A stretch of DNA of 64,000 nt, taken from the NCBI RefSeq assembly GCF_003224335.1, contig NZ_QKLF01000003.1, forward strand, positions 1-64,000, in the 5' to 3' direction. This DNA is from Curtobacterium sp. MCJR17_055. Lineage in GTDB: Bacteria; Actinomycetota; Actinomycetes; Actinomycetales; Microbacteriaceae. Under the pieces are notes generated by a model that was not told where the DNA came from, did no database searches, and saw nothing but the letters and a program-made list of their open reading frames with translations. The position numbers were made by a program, and so were the translations under genes. Shown here one piece after another: positions 31,654 to 41,089 of this stretch (its first letter is position 1; the number at the start of each line of letters is the position of its first letter).

Positions 31654-33201
31654 ATGGCGCAATTCGGTTCACTCTCCGATCGGCTCACCGAGACCTTCCG
31701 CAACCTGCGGAGCAAGGGACGGCTGACCCCGTCCGACGTGGACGGCACCGTCCGCGAGATCCGGCGGGCCCTGCTCGACGCGGACGTCGCGCTCGAGGTG
31801 GTGAAGTCGTTCACCGCCGCCGTGCGTGAACGTGCGCTCTCGGACGAGGTCAACAAGGCCCTCAACCCGGCGCAGCAGGTCGTCCAGATCGTCAACGAGG
31901 AGCTCGTGGGCATCCTCGGCGGGCAGCAGCGCCGCCTCGAGTTCGCCAAGCGACCCCCGACGGTCATCATGCTCGCGGGTCTGCAGGGTGCGGGCAAGAC
32001 GACCCTCGCGGGCAAGCTCGGCAAGTGGCTCAAGAAGGACGGCCACACTCCGATGCTCGTCGCGGCGGACCTCCAGCGTCCGAACGCCGTGCAGCAGCTG
32101 CAGGTCGTCGGTGAGCAGGCCGGCGTGCACGTCTTCGCCCCCGAGCCCGGCAACGGCGTCGGTGACCCGGTCAAGGTCGCCAAGAACGCGATCAAGGCCG
32201 CCGTCGACCAGCAGTACGACACCGTCATCGTCGACACCGCCGGTCGACTCGGTGTCGACGCCGAGCTCATGAAGCAGGCGGCGAACATCCGCAAGGCGGT
32301 CGACCCGGACGAGGTCCTGTTCGTCATCGACGCGATGATCGGTCAGGACGCGGTGAACACCGCCCGTGCCTTCCAGGAGGGCGTCGACTTCACCGGCGTC
32401 GTGCTGTCGAAGCTCGACGGCGATGCCCGCGGTGGTGCGGCGCTGTCGGTCGCGTCGGTCACGGGCCGACCGATCATGTTCGCCTCGACGGGTGAGGGGC
32501 TCGACGACTTCGAGCCGTTCCACCCGGACCGCATGGCGAGCCGCATCCTCGACCTCGGCGACATCCTGTCCCTCATCGAGCAGGCGCAGGGTGCGTTCGA
32601 CGAGGAAGAGGCGCGCAAGGTCGCGGACAAGATCGCGTCCGACAACTTCACGCTGAACGACTTCCTGCAGCAGATGCAGCAGCTGCGCAAGGCCGGCTCG
32701 ATCAAGGGCATGCTCGGCATGCTCCCGGGTGCGAAGGGCATGCGCGAGGCGCTCGACAACTTCGACGAGCGGGAGATCATCCGCACCGAGGCGATCATCC
32801 AGTCGATGACGCCGCAGGAACGCGAACTGCCGAAGCTCCTCAACGGTTCCCGTCGCCTCCGCATCGCGCGCGGTGCCGGCTCGACCGTGACCGAGGTGAA
32901 CGCCCTCGTCAACCGGTTCGAGCAGGCCGCGAAGATGATGAAGACCGTGGCGCGCGGCGGTGTGCCGCAGATGCCGGGCATGGGACCGATCCCGGGCATG
33001 CACGGCGGCAAGAAGCAGCAGCCGCAGACCAAGAAGAAGAAGGTCGGCAACCCGGCGAAGCGCGCGGCGCTCGCGGCGGGCGCCCCGGCCGCCCCGCAGC
33101 AGGCACCGTCCGGTGCCGGGCTCGGGCTCGGCATGGGCAAGGGCGGCAAGGCACCCAGCGAGGAGGAGCTCGCCTCGCTCCAGAAGTTCCTCGGTCGCTG
33201 A
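31654..33201 (+). CDS. ffh: Signal recognition particle protein Ffh
   Basis: A 515-residue SRP GTPase that binds signal sequences and 4.5S RNA. N domain, then P loop GLQGAGKTTLAGKLG, DLQRPNAVQQLQV, DTAGRLGVD and TKLDGDARGG-type motif (SKLDGDARGG). The methionine-rich M domain follows (KGMLGMLPGAKGM, TPQERELPKLL, GSRRLRIARGAG). The tail has a lysine cluster KKQQPQTKKKKVG and a low-complexity Ala/Gly stretch. TAGGAT ends nine bases before the ATG. A long palindrome closes the unit. Confidence 0.97.
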   Translation: MAQFGSLSDRLTETFRNLRSKGRLTPSDVDGTVREIRRALLDADVALEVVKSFTAAVRERALSDEVNKALNPAQQVVQIVNEELVGILGGQQRRLEFAKRPPTVIMLAGLQGAGKTTLAGKLGKWLKKDGHTPMLVAADLQRPNAVQQLQVVGEQAGVHVFAPEPGNGVGDPVKVAKNAIKAAVDQQYDTVIVDTAGRLGVDAELMKQAANIRKAVDPDEVLFVIDAMIGQDAVNTARAFQEGVDFTGVVLSKLDGDARGGAALSVASVTGRPIMFASTGEGLDDFEPFHPDRMASRILDLGDILSLIEQAQGAFDEEEARKVADKIASDNFTLNDFLQQMQQLRKAGSIKGMLGMLPGAKGMREALDNFDEREIIRTEAIIQSMTPQERELPKLLNGSRRLRIARGAGSTVTEVNALVNRFEQAAKMMKTVARGGVPQMPGMGPIPGMHGGKKQQPQTKKKKVGNPAKRAALAAGAPAAPQQAPSGAGLGLGMGKGGKAPSEEELASLQKFLGR

Positions 33202-33233
33202 CCACGACCAGGGGTCGCGCACGCGACCACCAT

Positions 33234-33279
33234 CACGACGGGAGGCCCGTCACCGGCTGGTGACGGGCCTCCCGTCGTG
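33234..33279. terminator. GGGAGGCCCG palindrome, bidirectional terminator between ffh and ybdK
   Basis: Two perfect 21-base arms (33234-33254 and 33259-33279) with a GGCT loop. It lies between convergent genes, 32 bases after ffh and 13 bases before the end of the ybdK-like gene. Same core as the copies at 38818 and 61915. Confidence 0.75.
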
Positions 33280-33292
33280 CGTCCGGCGGGTG

Positions 33293-34423
33293 TCAGAGCG
33301 AGTCGCGCAGCTCCGCGACGAGATGCCAGACCACGGCGCGCAGGTCCCCGCTGTTCTCCTGCGCCACCGCGAGTTGGCGCTGGTAGGACGCGCCGCGCTC
33401 GATCATCGTGTCGAGGTGGTGCAGCTCCTGCTGGCAACCGAGCCGCTCGGCGACCGGGTCCAGCCGGGTGACGAGGTCGTGCACCTCGTCGGTCACGAGC
33501 CGTTCGTCGCCGGCGACGTTCGTGATGATCTCGGCCTCCATGCCGTACCGGGCAGCGCGCCACTTGTTCTCGCGGACGAACCAGGGCTGCATCGCCTGGA
33601 GGGTCTCGCCGGCGTCGAGCCGGTCGGAGCTCTCGGTCACCAGGCACTGCACGAGTGCGGTGACGGCGCCGACCTCGTCGAGCGTGGAGATCCCGTCGGA
33701 CACGCGGTTCTCCAGCGTGCCCCAGCCCGGCGACGGTCGGATGTCCCAGCGCAGGTCCTTCACGCCGTCGATCACGCCGGTGTGCACGAGGTCCCCGACG
33801 ACCTCCTCGAAGTTCGCCCATGCCCCGAGCTGGGGCGGGAGTCCGCCGGTCGGGAGCTGCTGGAACATCAGGGCCCGGTTCGACGCGTAGCCGGTGTCGG
33901 TGCCGCCCCAGAACGGACTCGACGCGGTGAACGCCTGCAGGTGCGGGACGTAGCCGAGCATCGCGTTCATGATCGGGACGGCCTTGTCCCGGTCGTCGAT
34001 GCCGACGTGCACGTGGACGCCCCAGATGAGCATCTGCCGTCCCCACCAGCGGGTCCGGTCGATGAGTTCCGCGTAGTGCTCGCTGTCCGGGGTGATCTCC
34101 TGCTGGTCCCACTGGGCGAACGGGTGTGTGCCGGAACACATCACGTCGGCGTCGAGGGGAGTCGCGGCGTCGATGACCTCGCCGATGATGCCGGAGAGTT
34201 CCCGCGTCGCCCCGCCGACCGAACGGTGGACGCCGGTGACGACCTCGACCGTGTTCGTCAGGAGCTCCTCCGTCACCCGGTCCGCATCGCCCAGGCGCTC
34301 CCGCACGGCTGCGAGCACAGCCGGTGCCCGGGGGGCGAGGTCACCCGTCGCGCGGTCGACGAGGGGCAGCTCCCACTCGACGCCGATCGTCGACGGGGCT
34401 GATTCGGTGAACCGGATGTCCAT
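33293..34423 (-). CDS. YbdK-type carboxylate-amine ligase (glutamate-cysteine ligase 2 family)
   Basis: A 376-residue enzyme of the GCS2 family, which can join glutamate and cysteine weakly. It shows TIGVEWELPLVDRATGDL, MCSGTHPFAQW, WGVHVHVGIDDRDKA, and the RWDIRPSPGWGTLENRV block. Physiological role in mycothiol-using actinobacteria is unclear. ATG at 34423 fits the family N-terminus and is preceded by CAGGAT at six bases (34435-34430, minus strand). It is divergent from the 2,4-dienoyl-CoA reductase-like gene. Confidence 0.88.
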   Translation of the reverse strand: MDIRFTESAPSTIGVEWELPLVDRATGDLAPRAPAVLAAVRERLGDADRVTEELLTNTVEVVTGVHRSVGGATRELSGIIGEVIDAATPLDADVMCSGTHPFAQWDQQEITPDSEHYAELIDRTRWWGRQMLIWGVHVHVGIDDRDKAVPIMNAMLGYVPHLQAFTASSPFWGGTDTGYASNRALMFQQLPTGGLPPQLGAWANFEEVVGDLVHTGVIDGVKDLRWDIRPSPGWGTLENRVSDGISTLDEVGAVTALVQCLVTESSDRLDAGETLQAMQPWFVRENKWRAARYGMEAEIITNVAGDERLVTDEVHDLVTRLDPVAERLGCQQELHHLDTMIERGASYQRQLAVAQENSGDLRAVVWHLVAELRDSL

Positions 34424-34503
34424 GGGGCCATCCTGCCCGTCCACCTGACGGATCGGCGGGGAGCGCGGCGTGTCCGCCCTGACGAGCACCCGCACGGGTC
34501 GCC

Positions 34504-34509
34504 TAGTCT
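34504..34509 (+). promoter_or_regulatory. -10 box, leaderless start of the flavin reductase gene
   Basis: TAGTCT ends seven bases before the GTG at 34517. A weak CTGACG lies at about 34479. Confidence 0.45.
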
Positions 34510-34516
34510 TCCTTGC

Positions 34517-36661
34517 GTGACCGCTGTCGTTCCGCCCGCCGCCACCGTGCCCGTCACCACCGTGCCCGCCGCCACCGTGCCCGCCGACCTCCGCACGGTC
34601 GGCTCGCCCTGGACACTGGGCCCACTGCACCTGCCGAACCGGGTGGTGATGGGGTCGATGCACACCGGGCTCGAGGTGCTCGACGACGGTGGGGTCGCGA
34701 TGGCGGCGTTCTACCGGGAACGAGCGGCCGGGGGAGCGGCCTGCATCATCACCGGCGGGATCGCCGTGAGCGACGAGGCGCGGGGCGGTCCGGACTTCGC
34801 GGTCTTCGGCGTCGGCGGGGCCGACGAGCGCTTCCGCACGGCGGTCGACGCGGTGCACGACGCGGGCGGGACGGTCCTCGCGCAGCTCTTCCACGCCGGT
34901 CGGTACGCCCTGGTCGGCGGGCTGCAGGACCGACACGGCCGACCCCAGCGCGCGGTCGCTCCGTCCGCGCTGCCCTGGGCTGCCGCGCGCGGGGTGGTGC
35001 CCGAGGAGCTGACCGCGGACGAGGTCCGGCGCACCGTCGAGGACTTCGCCGCCGCGGCGCGGACCGCCGCGGCGATCGGCTTCGACGGCGTCGAGATCAT
35101 GGCGTCCGAGGGGTACCTGGTCAACCAGTTCCAGTCGCCGCTGACGAACCTGCGCGACGACGAGTGGGGTGGGACCCCCGAGAAGCGCCGTCGGTTCGCG
35201 GTGGAGGTCGTGCGTGCGGTCCGCACCGCGGTCCCGGACCTGGCCGTCACGATCCGCCTGTCCGGAGCAGACCTCATGCCCGGCTCGTCGTCCGATGCCG
35301 ACGTCGACGCGCTCGTGCTCGAACTGCTGCCGCTCGGGCTCGACGCGATCTCGGTCGGCATCGGGTGGCACGAGTCCCGGACGCCGACGATCCAGGCCGC
35401 GGTGCCGCACGGCGCGTGGATCGAGCAGGCCGCCCGGATCGCCGACGTCGTCCGCGCCTCCGACCACCCGCACGTCCGGGTCATCGCCTCGAACCGGATG
35501 ACGGACCTCCGTGACGCCGAGGCCGTGCTGGCCGACCGACGGATCGACGCGGTGGCGCTCGCCCGACCGTTCCTGGCCGACGCGCAGCTCGTGGAACGGT
35601 CCCTGGCCGGCCGGCCCGACCTCGTGAACACCTGCATCGGCTGCAACCAGGCGTGCCTCGACCGGTCCGTGGTCGGCGCACCGGTGTCGTGCCTCGTCAA
35701 CCCACGCGCAGCCCGGGAGCTGCAGTTCCCCCTCCGACCCAGCTCGGAGCCGAAGCGCGTGGACGTCGTGGGCGGGGGACCGGCGGGACTCGCCGCAGCG
35801 GTCGACGCCGCCCGCCGTGGTCACGACGTCCGGCTGTGGGAGGCGTCGGACGTCCTGGGCGGACAGTTCGGACTCGCCGCGGTGATCCCCGGCAAGGAGG
35901 ACTACGCCGGTCCGGTGCAGGCCGCACGCGCGGAACTCGCGGAGCGCGGCGCCACCGTGCACCTCGGGCGGGCGGCGACCGTCGACGACCTGACGGGCAG
36001 CGACGCGGTGGTGCTCGCCTCCGGTGTCGTGCCCCGGGAGGTTGCCCTGCCCGGCGCCGACCTGCCGCACGTGCTCACCTACGAGCAGGCGCTCCGCGAG
36101 GGCGTGCCCGAGGGCAGCGTCGCGGTCATCGGCGGCGGCGGGATCGGCGTCGACACCGCCGCCTTCCTCACCGAGTCACCCGACGAGGCGGTCCGCGCCG
36201 TCGAGTTCGCCGCCCGCTGGGACGTTCCGGTCTCGACGGAACTGGTCGGTGACCTGCCACAGCGCCAGCCGACCGTGCACCGGACGGTCCGCCCGGGCCA
36301 CCTGGTCACGGTGCTCCGCCGGAACGGGAAGTTCGGCCAGGGCGTGGGCCTCACCTCGCGGTGGGTGGCGCTCGGTCGGCTCCGTGACGCAGGCGTCCGG
36401 ATGCTCGGTGACGTGCAGGAGTACCTCCGCATCGAACCGGGCGCGCTCTGGATCCGCGACGGGTCCGGCACGGAGGTCGCCGTCCCGGCGGACGTCGTTG
36501 TGCTCTGTGCCGGCCAGGAGGCGCGGGACGACCTGGTCGCGGGCCTCCGGTCCGCCGACGTGCCGTTCGCGGTGGTGGGCGGTGCCCGGGACGCCCGCGC
36601 GGTCGACGCCGTGCGCGCCACGAGTGAGGCCCTGGAGGCGGTCCGCGCGTTGGCGCCGTGA
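34517..36661 (+). CDS. 2,4-dienoyl-CoA reductase-like FMN/FAD iron-sulfur oxidoreductase
   Basis: A 714-residue enzyme with an N-terminal old-yellow-enzyme barrel ([21 protein letters not shown]-like [17 protein letters not shown]). A four-cysteine [4Fe-4S] site follows (C373, C376, C380, C392), then two Rossmann domains ([17 protein letters not shown] and [17 protein letters not shown]). This matches FadH, which reduces 2,4-dienoyl-CoA with NADPH in unsaturated fatty acid degradation; related enzymes act on other enones or amines. No beta-oxidation genes are nearby. The N-terminus has a short [17 protein letters not shown] repeat. Confidence 0.85.
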   Translation: MTAVVPPAATVPVTTVPAATVPADLRTVGSPWTLGPLHLPNRVVMGSMHTGLEVLDDGGVAMAAFYRERAAGGAACIITGGIAVSDEARGGPDFAVFGVGGADERFRTAVDAVHDAGGTVLAQLFHAGRYALVGGLQDRHGRPQRAVAPSALPWAAARGVVPEELTADEVRRTVEDFAAAARTAAAIGFDGVEIMASEGYLVNQFQSPLTNLRDDEWGGTPEKRRRFAVEVVRAVRTAVPDLAVTIRLSGADLMPGSSSDADVDALVLELLPLGLDAISVGIGWHESRTPTIQAAVPHGAWIEQAARIADVVRASDHPHVRVIASNRMTDLRDAEAVLADRRIDAVALARPFLADAQLVERSLAGRPDLVNTCIGCNQACLDRSVVGAPVSCLVNPRAARELQFPLRPSSEPKRVDVVGGGPAGLAAAVDAARRGHDVRLWEASDVLGGQFGLAAVIPGKEDYAGPVQAARAELAERGATVHLGRAATVDDLTGSDAVVLASGVVPREVALPGADLPHVLTYEQALREGVPEGSVAVIGGGGIGVDTAAFLTESPDEAVRAVEFAARWDVPVSTELVGDLPQRQPTVHRTVRPGHLVTVLRRNGKFGQGVGLTSRWVALGRLRDAGVRMLGDVQEYLRIEPGALWIRDGSGTEVAVPADVVVLCAGQEARDDLVAGLRSADVPFAVVGGARDARAVDAVRATSEALEAVRALAP

Positions 36662-36858
36662 CCGCCCGGATCGAGTGCCCGGGGCGCGCCGCGCGTCGTG
36701 GCTCGCTTCCCGCTCGGGAATCTGCAAGAATGAACGGTCGAATCGTGTCCGCTCGACCCTCTATCCAGCGGATCGCGAGTCTCTCAGAGCTTCCACCGTG
36801 TGTGCCCCCACGCCCGCGGTTCCGGTTCAACCACAACACGTACGCAACAGGAGTCATT

Positions 36859-37269
36859 GTGGCTGTCAAGATCCGTCTCAAGCGCCTCGGCAAGATCCGA
36901 GCGCCGTACTACCGCATCGTCGTCGCCGACTCGCGCACCAAGCGCGACGGTCGTGTGATCGAGGAGATCGGCAAGTACCACCCCACCGAGGAGCCCTCGT
37001 TCATCGAGGTCCAGTCCGAGCGTGCGCAGTACTGGCTCGGCGTCGGCGCGCAGCCGACCGAGCAGGTCGCCGCGCTCCTCAAGCTGACCGGTGACTGGGC
37101 CAAGTTCAAGGGCGAGAAGGACACCGAGTCCAAGGTCAAGGTCCGCGAGCCGAAGCCGGCCTTCACGGTCGACAGCTCGAAGAAGGCCGTCCTCAAGCCC
37201 AAGTCGGAGAAGACGGCCCCGGCCGCTCCGGCAGCGGACGAGTCCTCCGACGAGACGACCGAGGCGTAG
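36859..37269 (+). CDS. rpsP: 30S ribosomal protein S16
   Basis: bS16 of 136 residues. The first 85 or so are the conserved protein ([24 protein letters not shown]). The C-terminus is an extended Lys/Ala/Glu tail, common in actinobacteria. GTG start with AGGAG ten bases before it. The 197-base region upstream holds an AAGAAT -10-like box (36726-36731), a GGTCGA/TCGACC hairpin and otherwise nothing I can name; this is probably the operon leader. First gene of rpsP-khpA-rimM-trmD. Confidence 0.96.
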   Translation: MAVKIRLKRLGKIRAPYYRIVVADSRTKRDGRVIEEIGKYHPTEEPSFIEVQSERAQYWLGVGAQPTEQVAALLKLTGDWAKFKGEKDTESKVKVREPKPAFTVDSSKKAVLKPKSEKTAPAAPAADESSDETTEA

Positions 37270-37272
37270 TCC

Positions 37273-37509
37273 TTGCTCGAATCCGCGCTGACGCACCTCG
37301 TCAAGGGGATCGTCGATCACCCTGACGACGTGCGCGTCGCCAGCTCCACCTCCGCGCGGGGCGAGGTCCTCGAGGTGCGTGTGCACCCCGAGGACCTCGG
37401 CCGCGTGATCGGTCGCGCCGGACGCACCGCGAAGGCGCTCCGCACGCTCGTCACGGCCCTGGCCGACGGCAAGCGCGTGCGGGTCGACGTGGTGGACAGC
37501 GATTCCTAG
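37273..37509 (+). CDS. khpA: KH-domain RNA-binding protein KhpA
   Basis: A 78-residue protein with a single KH domain. The GxxG loop lies in VIGRAGRTAKALRTLV. In other Gram-positive bacteria KhpA works with KhpB in small-RNA binding and cell elongation control. TTG start three bases after rpsP. It sits in the standard place between rpsP and rimM. Confidence 0.9.
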   Translation: MLESALTHLVKGIVDHPDDVRVASSTSARGEVLEVRVHPEDLGRVIGRAGRTAKALRTLVTALADGKRVRVDVVDSDS

Positions 37510-37528
37510 GGAGACGACCCAGCTCCGG

Positions 37529-38107
37529 GTGGGTCGCATCACGAAGGCGCACGGGCTCAAGGGCGGCATCAAGCTCGAGCTCTACACCGACGACCCGGAT
37601 CGTCGGTTCACGCCGGGAGCGGTCTTCACGCTCCAGGTCCCCGACGACTCCCCGTGGTCGGGCAAGACCATCGCGCTCGACGAACTCCGCTGGTACAACG
37701 GCCACCCCGTCGCGTTCTTCGCGGGTGTCGCCGACCGGAGCGCCGCCGAGACCCTCGCGCGGGCGATCCTCTGGGTCGAGCAGGACACCGACGAGGACAC
37801 CGGTGAGGACGACGCCTGGTACGACCACCAGCTGGTCGGCCTGAAGGTCCTCCGCGACGGCGTCGAGGTCGGCACCGTCGCACGGGTCGACCACCTGCCG
37901 GCACAGGACCTGCTCGCGGTCGACACGCCCGATCGCGGCGAGGTCCTCGTGCCGTTCGTCGCGGCGATCGTGCCCGCGGTCGACCTCGACGCCGGCACCG
38001 TCACGGTCACCCCGCCGACCGGTCTGTTCGAGGACCCGGAGGACACCAGCCGTCCCGAGACGGTGACCCCACCGGCGACGTCCCCGGCCGCCGACACCGA
38101 GGACTGA
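37529..38107 (+). CDS. rimM: Ribosome maturation factor RimM
   Basis: Assists 30S maturation and binds S19. The N-terminal barrel starts [27 protein letters not shown] and the C-terminal PRC-barrel has [18 protein letters not shown] and [20 protein letters not shown]. The start is odd: GTG at 37529 is the only ATG/GTG/TTG, but it cuts into the first strand (TTQLRVGR in frame upstream) and has no ribosome binding site at normal distance. In-frame upstream codons include ATT at 37502 and ACG at 37514, so a non-standard start or a sequence error is possible. A 40-residue acidic, threonine-rich tail follows. Confidence 0.9.
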   Translation: MGRITKAHGLKGGIKLELYTDDPDRRFTPGAVFTLQVPDDSPWSGKTIALDELRWYNGHPVAFFAGVADRSAAETLARAILWVEQDTDEDTGEDDAWYDHQLVGLKVLRDGVEVGTVARVDHLPAQDLLAVDTPDRGEVLVPFVAAIVPAVDLDAGTVTVTPPTGLFEDPEDTSRPETVTPPATSPAADTED

Positions 38108-38109
38108 CC

Positions 38110-38796
38110 GTGCGGATCGACATCGTCACGATCTTCCCGGAGTTCTTCGGGGTGCTCGACGTCTCCCTGCTCGGCAAGGCCCGGCAGGGCGGCCTGCTCG
38201 ACCTGCACGTGCACGACCTCCGCTCGTGGACGACCGACCGGCACCGCACGGTCGACGACACCCCGTACGGCGGCGGCGCCGGCATGGTGATGAAGCCGGA
38301 ACCGTGGGCCCAGGCCCTCGACGCCCTGCTCCGCCCTGACGGCTCGTCGACGCTCGTCGTGCCGACGCCCGCGGGGACGCCCTTCCGGCAGACCATCGCC
38401 CGGTCCCTCGCCGAGCACGAGCACCTCGTGTTCGCCTGCGGTCGGTACGAGGGGATCGACGCCCGCGTGTTCGAATGGGCCGCGGCGCGCAGCACGGTCG
38501 TCGAGCTCTCCCTCGGTGACTACGTGTTGAACGGCGGCGAGGTCGCGGCGATGGCCGTGATCGAGGCCGTCGGACGGCTGGTCCCGGGTGTCGTCGGCAA
38601 CCCCGAGTCACTCGTCGAGGAGTCCCACGAGGACGGCCTGCTCGAGTACCCCTCCTACACGAAGCCGGCGTCGTGGCGCGGCCTCGACGTGCCGGACGTG
38701 CTGCTCAGCGGGCACCACGCGCGCGTCGCCTCCTGGCGCCACGAGCAGCAGGTGGAGCGGACGCGGCGCGTCCGTCCGGACCTGCTGCCGGACTGA
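38110..38796 (+). CDS. trmD: tRNA (guanosine(37)-N1)-methyltransferase
   Basis: A 228-residue SPOUT methyltransferase that makes m1G37 and prevents frameshifting. It has the N-terminal [13 protein letters not shown], the [17 protein letters not shown] loop, the SAM-knot [10 protein letters not shown] and [16 protein letters not shown] start two bases after rimM. The operon ends at the palindrome 38818-38863. Confidence 0.96.
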   Translation: MRIDIVTIFPEFFGVLDVSLLGKARQGGLLDLHVHDLRSWTTDRHRTVDDTPYGGGAGMVMKPEPWAQALDALLRPDGSSTLVVPTPAGTPFRQTIARSLAEHEHLVFACGRYEGIDARVFEWAAARSTVVELSLGDYVLNGGEVAAMAVIEAVGRLVPGVVGNPESLVEESHEDGLLEYPSYTKPASWRGLDVPDVLLSGHHARVASWRHEQQVERTRRVRPDLLPD

Positions 38797-38817
38797 GCGG
38801 GTCGACGCGACCCCTCG

Positions 38818-38863
38818 ACGGACGGGAGGCCCGACACCAGCTGGTGTCGGGCCTCCCGTCCGT
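38818..38863. terminator. Perfect 46-base GGGAGGCCCG palindrome between trmD and map
   Basis: The two 23-base halves (38818-38840 and 38841-38863) are exact reverse complements meeting at ACCAGCTGGT. Convergent genes flank it on both sides, so it can act on either transcript. Confidence 0.75.
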
Positions 38864-38880
38864 TCGTCGGTGCTGCCGCC

Positions 38881-39663
38881 TCAGGCGCCGCGCTGCGCGC
38901 GCCGGAGGGTGAGGACCTCCGGGCCCTGTTCCGTGACGGCGACCGTGTGCTCGACGTGCGCGGCCCGTGACCCGTCGACACTGCGGAGCGTCCAGCCGTC
39001 CTCGTCCTGGACGAGCTCGTCCGTGCCCTGCATGAGCCAGGGCTCGATCGCGACGACGAGGCCCGGTCGGAGCTTCAGTCCGCGTCCCGGGCGGCCGTCG
39101 TTCGGGACGTGCGGGTCGCCGTGCATGGTGCGGCCGACGCCGTGCCCGCCGAACTGCAGGTTCACGTCGTACCCGGCGCCCCTGGCGACCGAGCCGATCG
39201 CGGCGGAGACGTCGCCGAGCTTGTTGCCCGGGGTCGCCTGCGCGATGCCGGCGGCGAGGCACCGTTCGACCGTGGTGATGAGACGCTGGTCCTCGTCCCG
39301 GGGCGTGCCCACCTGCACGGTGACGGCGGAGTCCGCGACCCACCCGCCGACGCTCGCGGCGAAGTCGAGGCTGACCAGGTCGCCGTCCTGCAGCACACGG
39401 TCGTACGGCAGCCCGTGCAGGGCCGCGTCGTTCACCGACGTGCAGAGGTTCTTGCCGAACGGCGACTTCCCGAAGGACGGGTGGTAGTCCACGTAGCAGC
39501 TCTCGGCGCCACGGTCCGCGATCATCCGCGCGGCCACGCGGTCGAGGTCGAGCAGGTTCACCCCGACGTCGACCGTCTCCAGCAGGGTGTCGAGGACGTC
39601 GGCGACGAAGCGGCCGGCGACACGCAGTCCGTCGAGTTCGGCGGGGGTGCGGAGTTCGATCAT
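38881..39663 (-). CDS. map: Methionine aminopeptidase, type I
   Basis: A 260-residue enzyme that removes initiator methionine. The N-terminus [18 protein letters not shown], the metal ligands in [19 protein letters not shown] (two aspartates), [15 protein letters not shown] (histidine) and the two glutamates in AIEPWLM and VEHTVAVT are visible. The ATG at 39663 is preferred over in-frame upstream starts because the conserved N-terminus begins there and CAGGAT ends six bases before it. Divergent from rplS. Confidence 0.95.
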   Translation of the reverse strand: MIELRTPAELDGLRVAGRFVADVLDTLLETVDVGVNLLDLDRVAARMIADRGAESCYVDYHPSFGKSPFGKNLCTSVNDAALHGLPYDRVLQDGDLVSLDFAASVGGWVADSAVTVQVGTPRDEDQRLITTVERCLAAGIAQATPGNKLGDVSAAIGSVARGAGYDVNLQFGGHGVGRTMHGDPHVPNDGRPGRGLKLRPGLVVAIEPWLMQGTDELVQDEDGWTLRSVDGSRAAHVEHTVAVTEQGPEVLTLRRAQRGA

Positions 39664-39679
39664 GGGACCATCCTGCCGG

Positions 39680-39709
39680 TTGGCTGCGGTGGGGTTGTTG
39701 TGGCATGAT
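39680..39709 (+). promoter_or_regulatory. Promoter of rplS
   Basis: TTGGCT (39680-39685) and CATGAT (39704-39709) with an 18-base spacer, each four of six to consensus. Transcription would start near 39716, leaving a leader of about 114 bases. Confidence 0.45.
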
Positions 39710-39716
39710 GATCGAT

Positions 39717-39799
39717 CGTGCCCTGGCTGGACTCTGCCACGGGGGAGTCGCCGACACCGGGCACGCATCTCGTACTTTCCGAATTCGATCCGCGGCGAC
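39717..39799 (+). promoter_or_regulatory. Structured leader of rplS with alternative pairings
   Basis: CGTGCCC (39717-39723) pairs with GGGCACG (39759-39765) and encloses the hairpin GACTC (39730-39734)/GAGTC (39745-39749). GTCGCCG (39747-39753) can instead pair perfectly with CGGCGAC (39793-39799), which would break the inner hairpin. This resembles ribosomal-protein autoregulatory leaders but matches no family I can name with certainty. Confidence 0.4.
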
Positions 39800-39829
39800 C
39801 CGTGTGCGTCCGCAGGAAGTGACACCATC

Positions 39830-40183
39830 ATGCAGCTGCTCGACCACGTGACCGCCGGTGCCCTGCGCACCGACCACCCGGACTTCCGCCCCGGCGACAC
39901 CGTCAAGGTCCACGTCAACATCGTCGAAGGCACGCGTTCGCGTATTCAGGTCTTCCAGGGCGTCGTCATCGGCCGCCAGGGCCACGGCATCGGCGAGACC
40001 TTCACGGTCCGCAAGGTGAGCTTCCAGGTCGGCGTCGAGCGCATGTTCCCGGTGCACTCCCCGATCATCGACCACGTCGAGATCGTCACCCGCGGTGACG
40101 TCCGTCGCGCGAAGCTCTACTACCTCCGCGAACTCCGCGGCAAGGCGGCCCGCCGCAAGATCAAGGAGAAGCGCGACAACTGA
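39830..40183 (+). CDS. rplS: 50S ribosomal protein L19
   Basis: A 117-residue bL19: [26 protein letters not shown] is the family core, with [34 protein letters not shown] at the C-terminus. ATG at 39830 has AGGAAG upstream. It heads the rplS-lepB-rnhB group. A small CCCGG/CCGGG hairpin (40201-40214) and a GCGAGCCCC/GGGGCTCGC pair (40221-40266) follow and may lower read-through into lepB. Confidence 0.96.
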   Translation: MQLLDHVTAGALRTDHPDFRPGDTVKVHVNIVEGTRSRIQVFQGVVIGRQGHGIGETFTVRKVSFQVGVERMFPVHSPIIDHVEIVTRGDVRRAKLYYLRELRGKAARRKIKEKRDN

Positions 40184-40339
40184 TCGCCTTCACAGCGACG
40201 CCCGGAACGCCGGGCCCGCTGCGAGCCCCTCGTCCATGTACGGTTGTGCATCGGCGGGGGGCTCGCCCGTTCCCGGAGCCGCTCGCGCTCCGGGGGCATG
40301 CGTCCCGGGCCCCCGGGGAACAGGTCGACGAGAGTGGAA

Positions 40340-41089
40340 ATGACGGACACGACTGAGGGCGAGGCCCGTCGCCCGCGGAACACGAGGAAGCCGCGGAACG
40401 GGGTGCTGACCTTCCTGCGGGACCTCGTCATCATCTTCATCGCGGCACTCCTGGTGTCCTTCCTGGTGAAGACCTTCCTGATCCGCTCCTTCTACATCCC
40501 CTCTGCCTCGATGCAGAACACGCTGCAGATCAACGACCGCGTGATCGTCAACGAACTCGTGCCGGACACCGTCGCCCTCAAGCGCGGGGACGTCGTCGTC
40601 TTCAAGGACCCGGGCGGGTGGCTCGACGGCGAGCAGCTGCCGAACGTGACCCCGACGTCGCCCGTCGGTCAAGCGGCCGACTGGCTGCTCACGCAGGTCG
40701 GGCTCGGGACCGGGGACAGCGACGACCACCTCATCAAGCGGGTCATCGGGCTGCCGGGCGACACCGTCGCGTGCTGCAACGACCTCGGTCAGATGACGGT
40801 CAACGGGGTCCCGATCACGGAGCCGTACCTCAAGCTCCCGGCCGGCGACACCCGTGCCTCGTCGACCGACTTCTCCGTCACCGTGCCGAAGGGCACCATC
40901 TGGGTGATGGGCGACAACCGGAACGACTCGAAGGACTCCCGGTACAACGGGGACACCCCGTCGAAGGGGTTCGTCCCCCTCTCCGACGTCACGGGCCGGG
41001 CGTTCGTCATCTCCTGGCCGATGAGCCGGTGGACCTGGCTCGACGACCATCCCGAGGTCTTCGCCGGCGTGGAGGAGCGGGACGAGTGA
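40340..41089 (+). CDS. lepB: Signal peptidase I
   Basis: A 249-residue membrane-anchored serine protease that removes signal peptides. A basic N-terminus, one transmembrane segment (DLVIIFIAALLVSFLV), the catalytic serine in IPSASM (S57), lysine in KRVIGLPGD (K133) and the C-terminal MGDNRNDSKDSR box are all present. ATG 40340 is chosen; GTG two codons upstream is possible. A pair of cysteines in ACCNDLG is unusual. The stop overlaps rnhB by GTGA. Confidence 0.95.
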   Translation: MTDTTEGEARRPRNTRKPRNGVLTFLRDLVIIFIAALLVSFLVKTFLIRSFYIPSASMQNTLQINDRVIVNELVPDTVALKRGDVVVFKDPGGWLDGEQLPNVTPTSPVGQAADWLLTQVGLGTGDSDDHLIKRVIGLPGDTVACCNDLGQMTVNGVPITEPYLKLPAGDTRASSTDFSVTVPKGTIWVMGDNRNDSKDSRYNGDTPSKGFVPLSDVTGRAFVISWPMSRWTWLDDHPEVFAGVEERDE

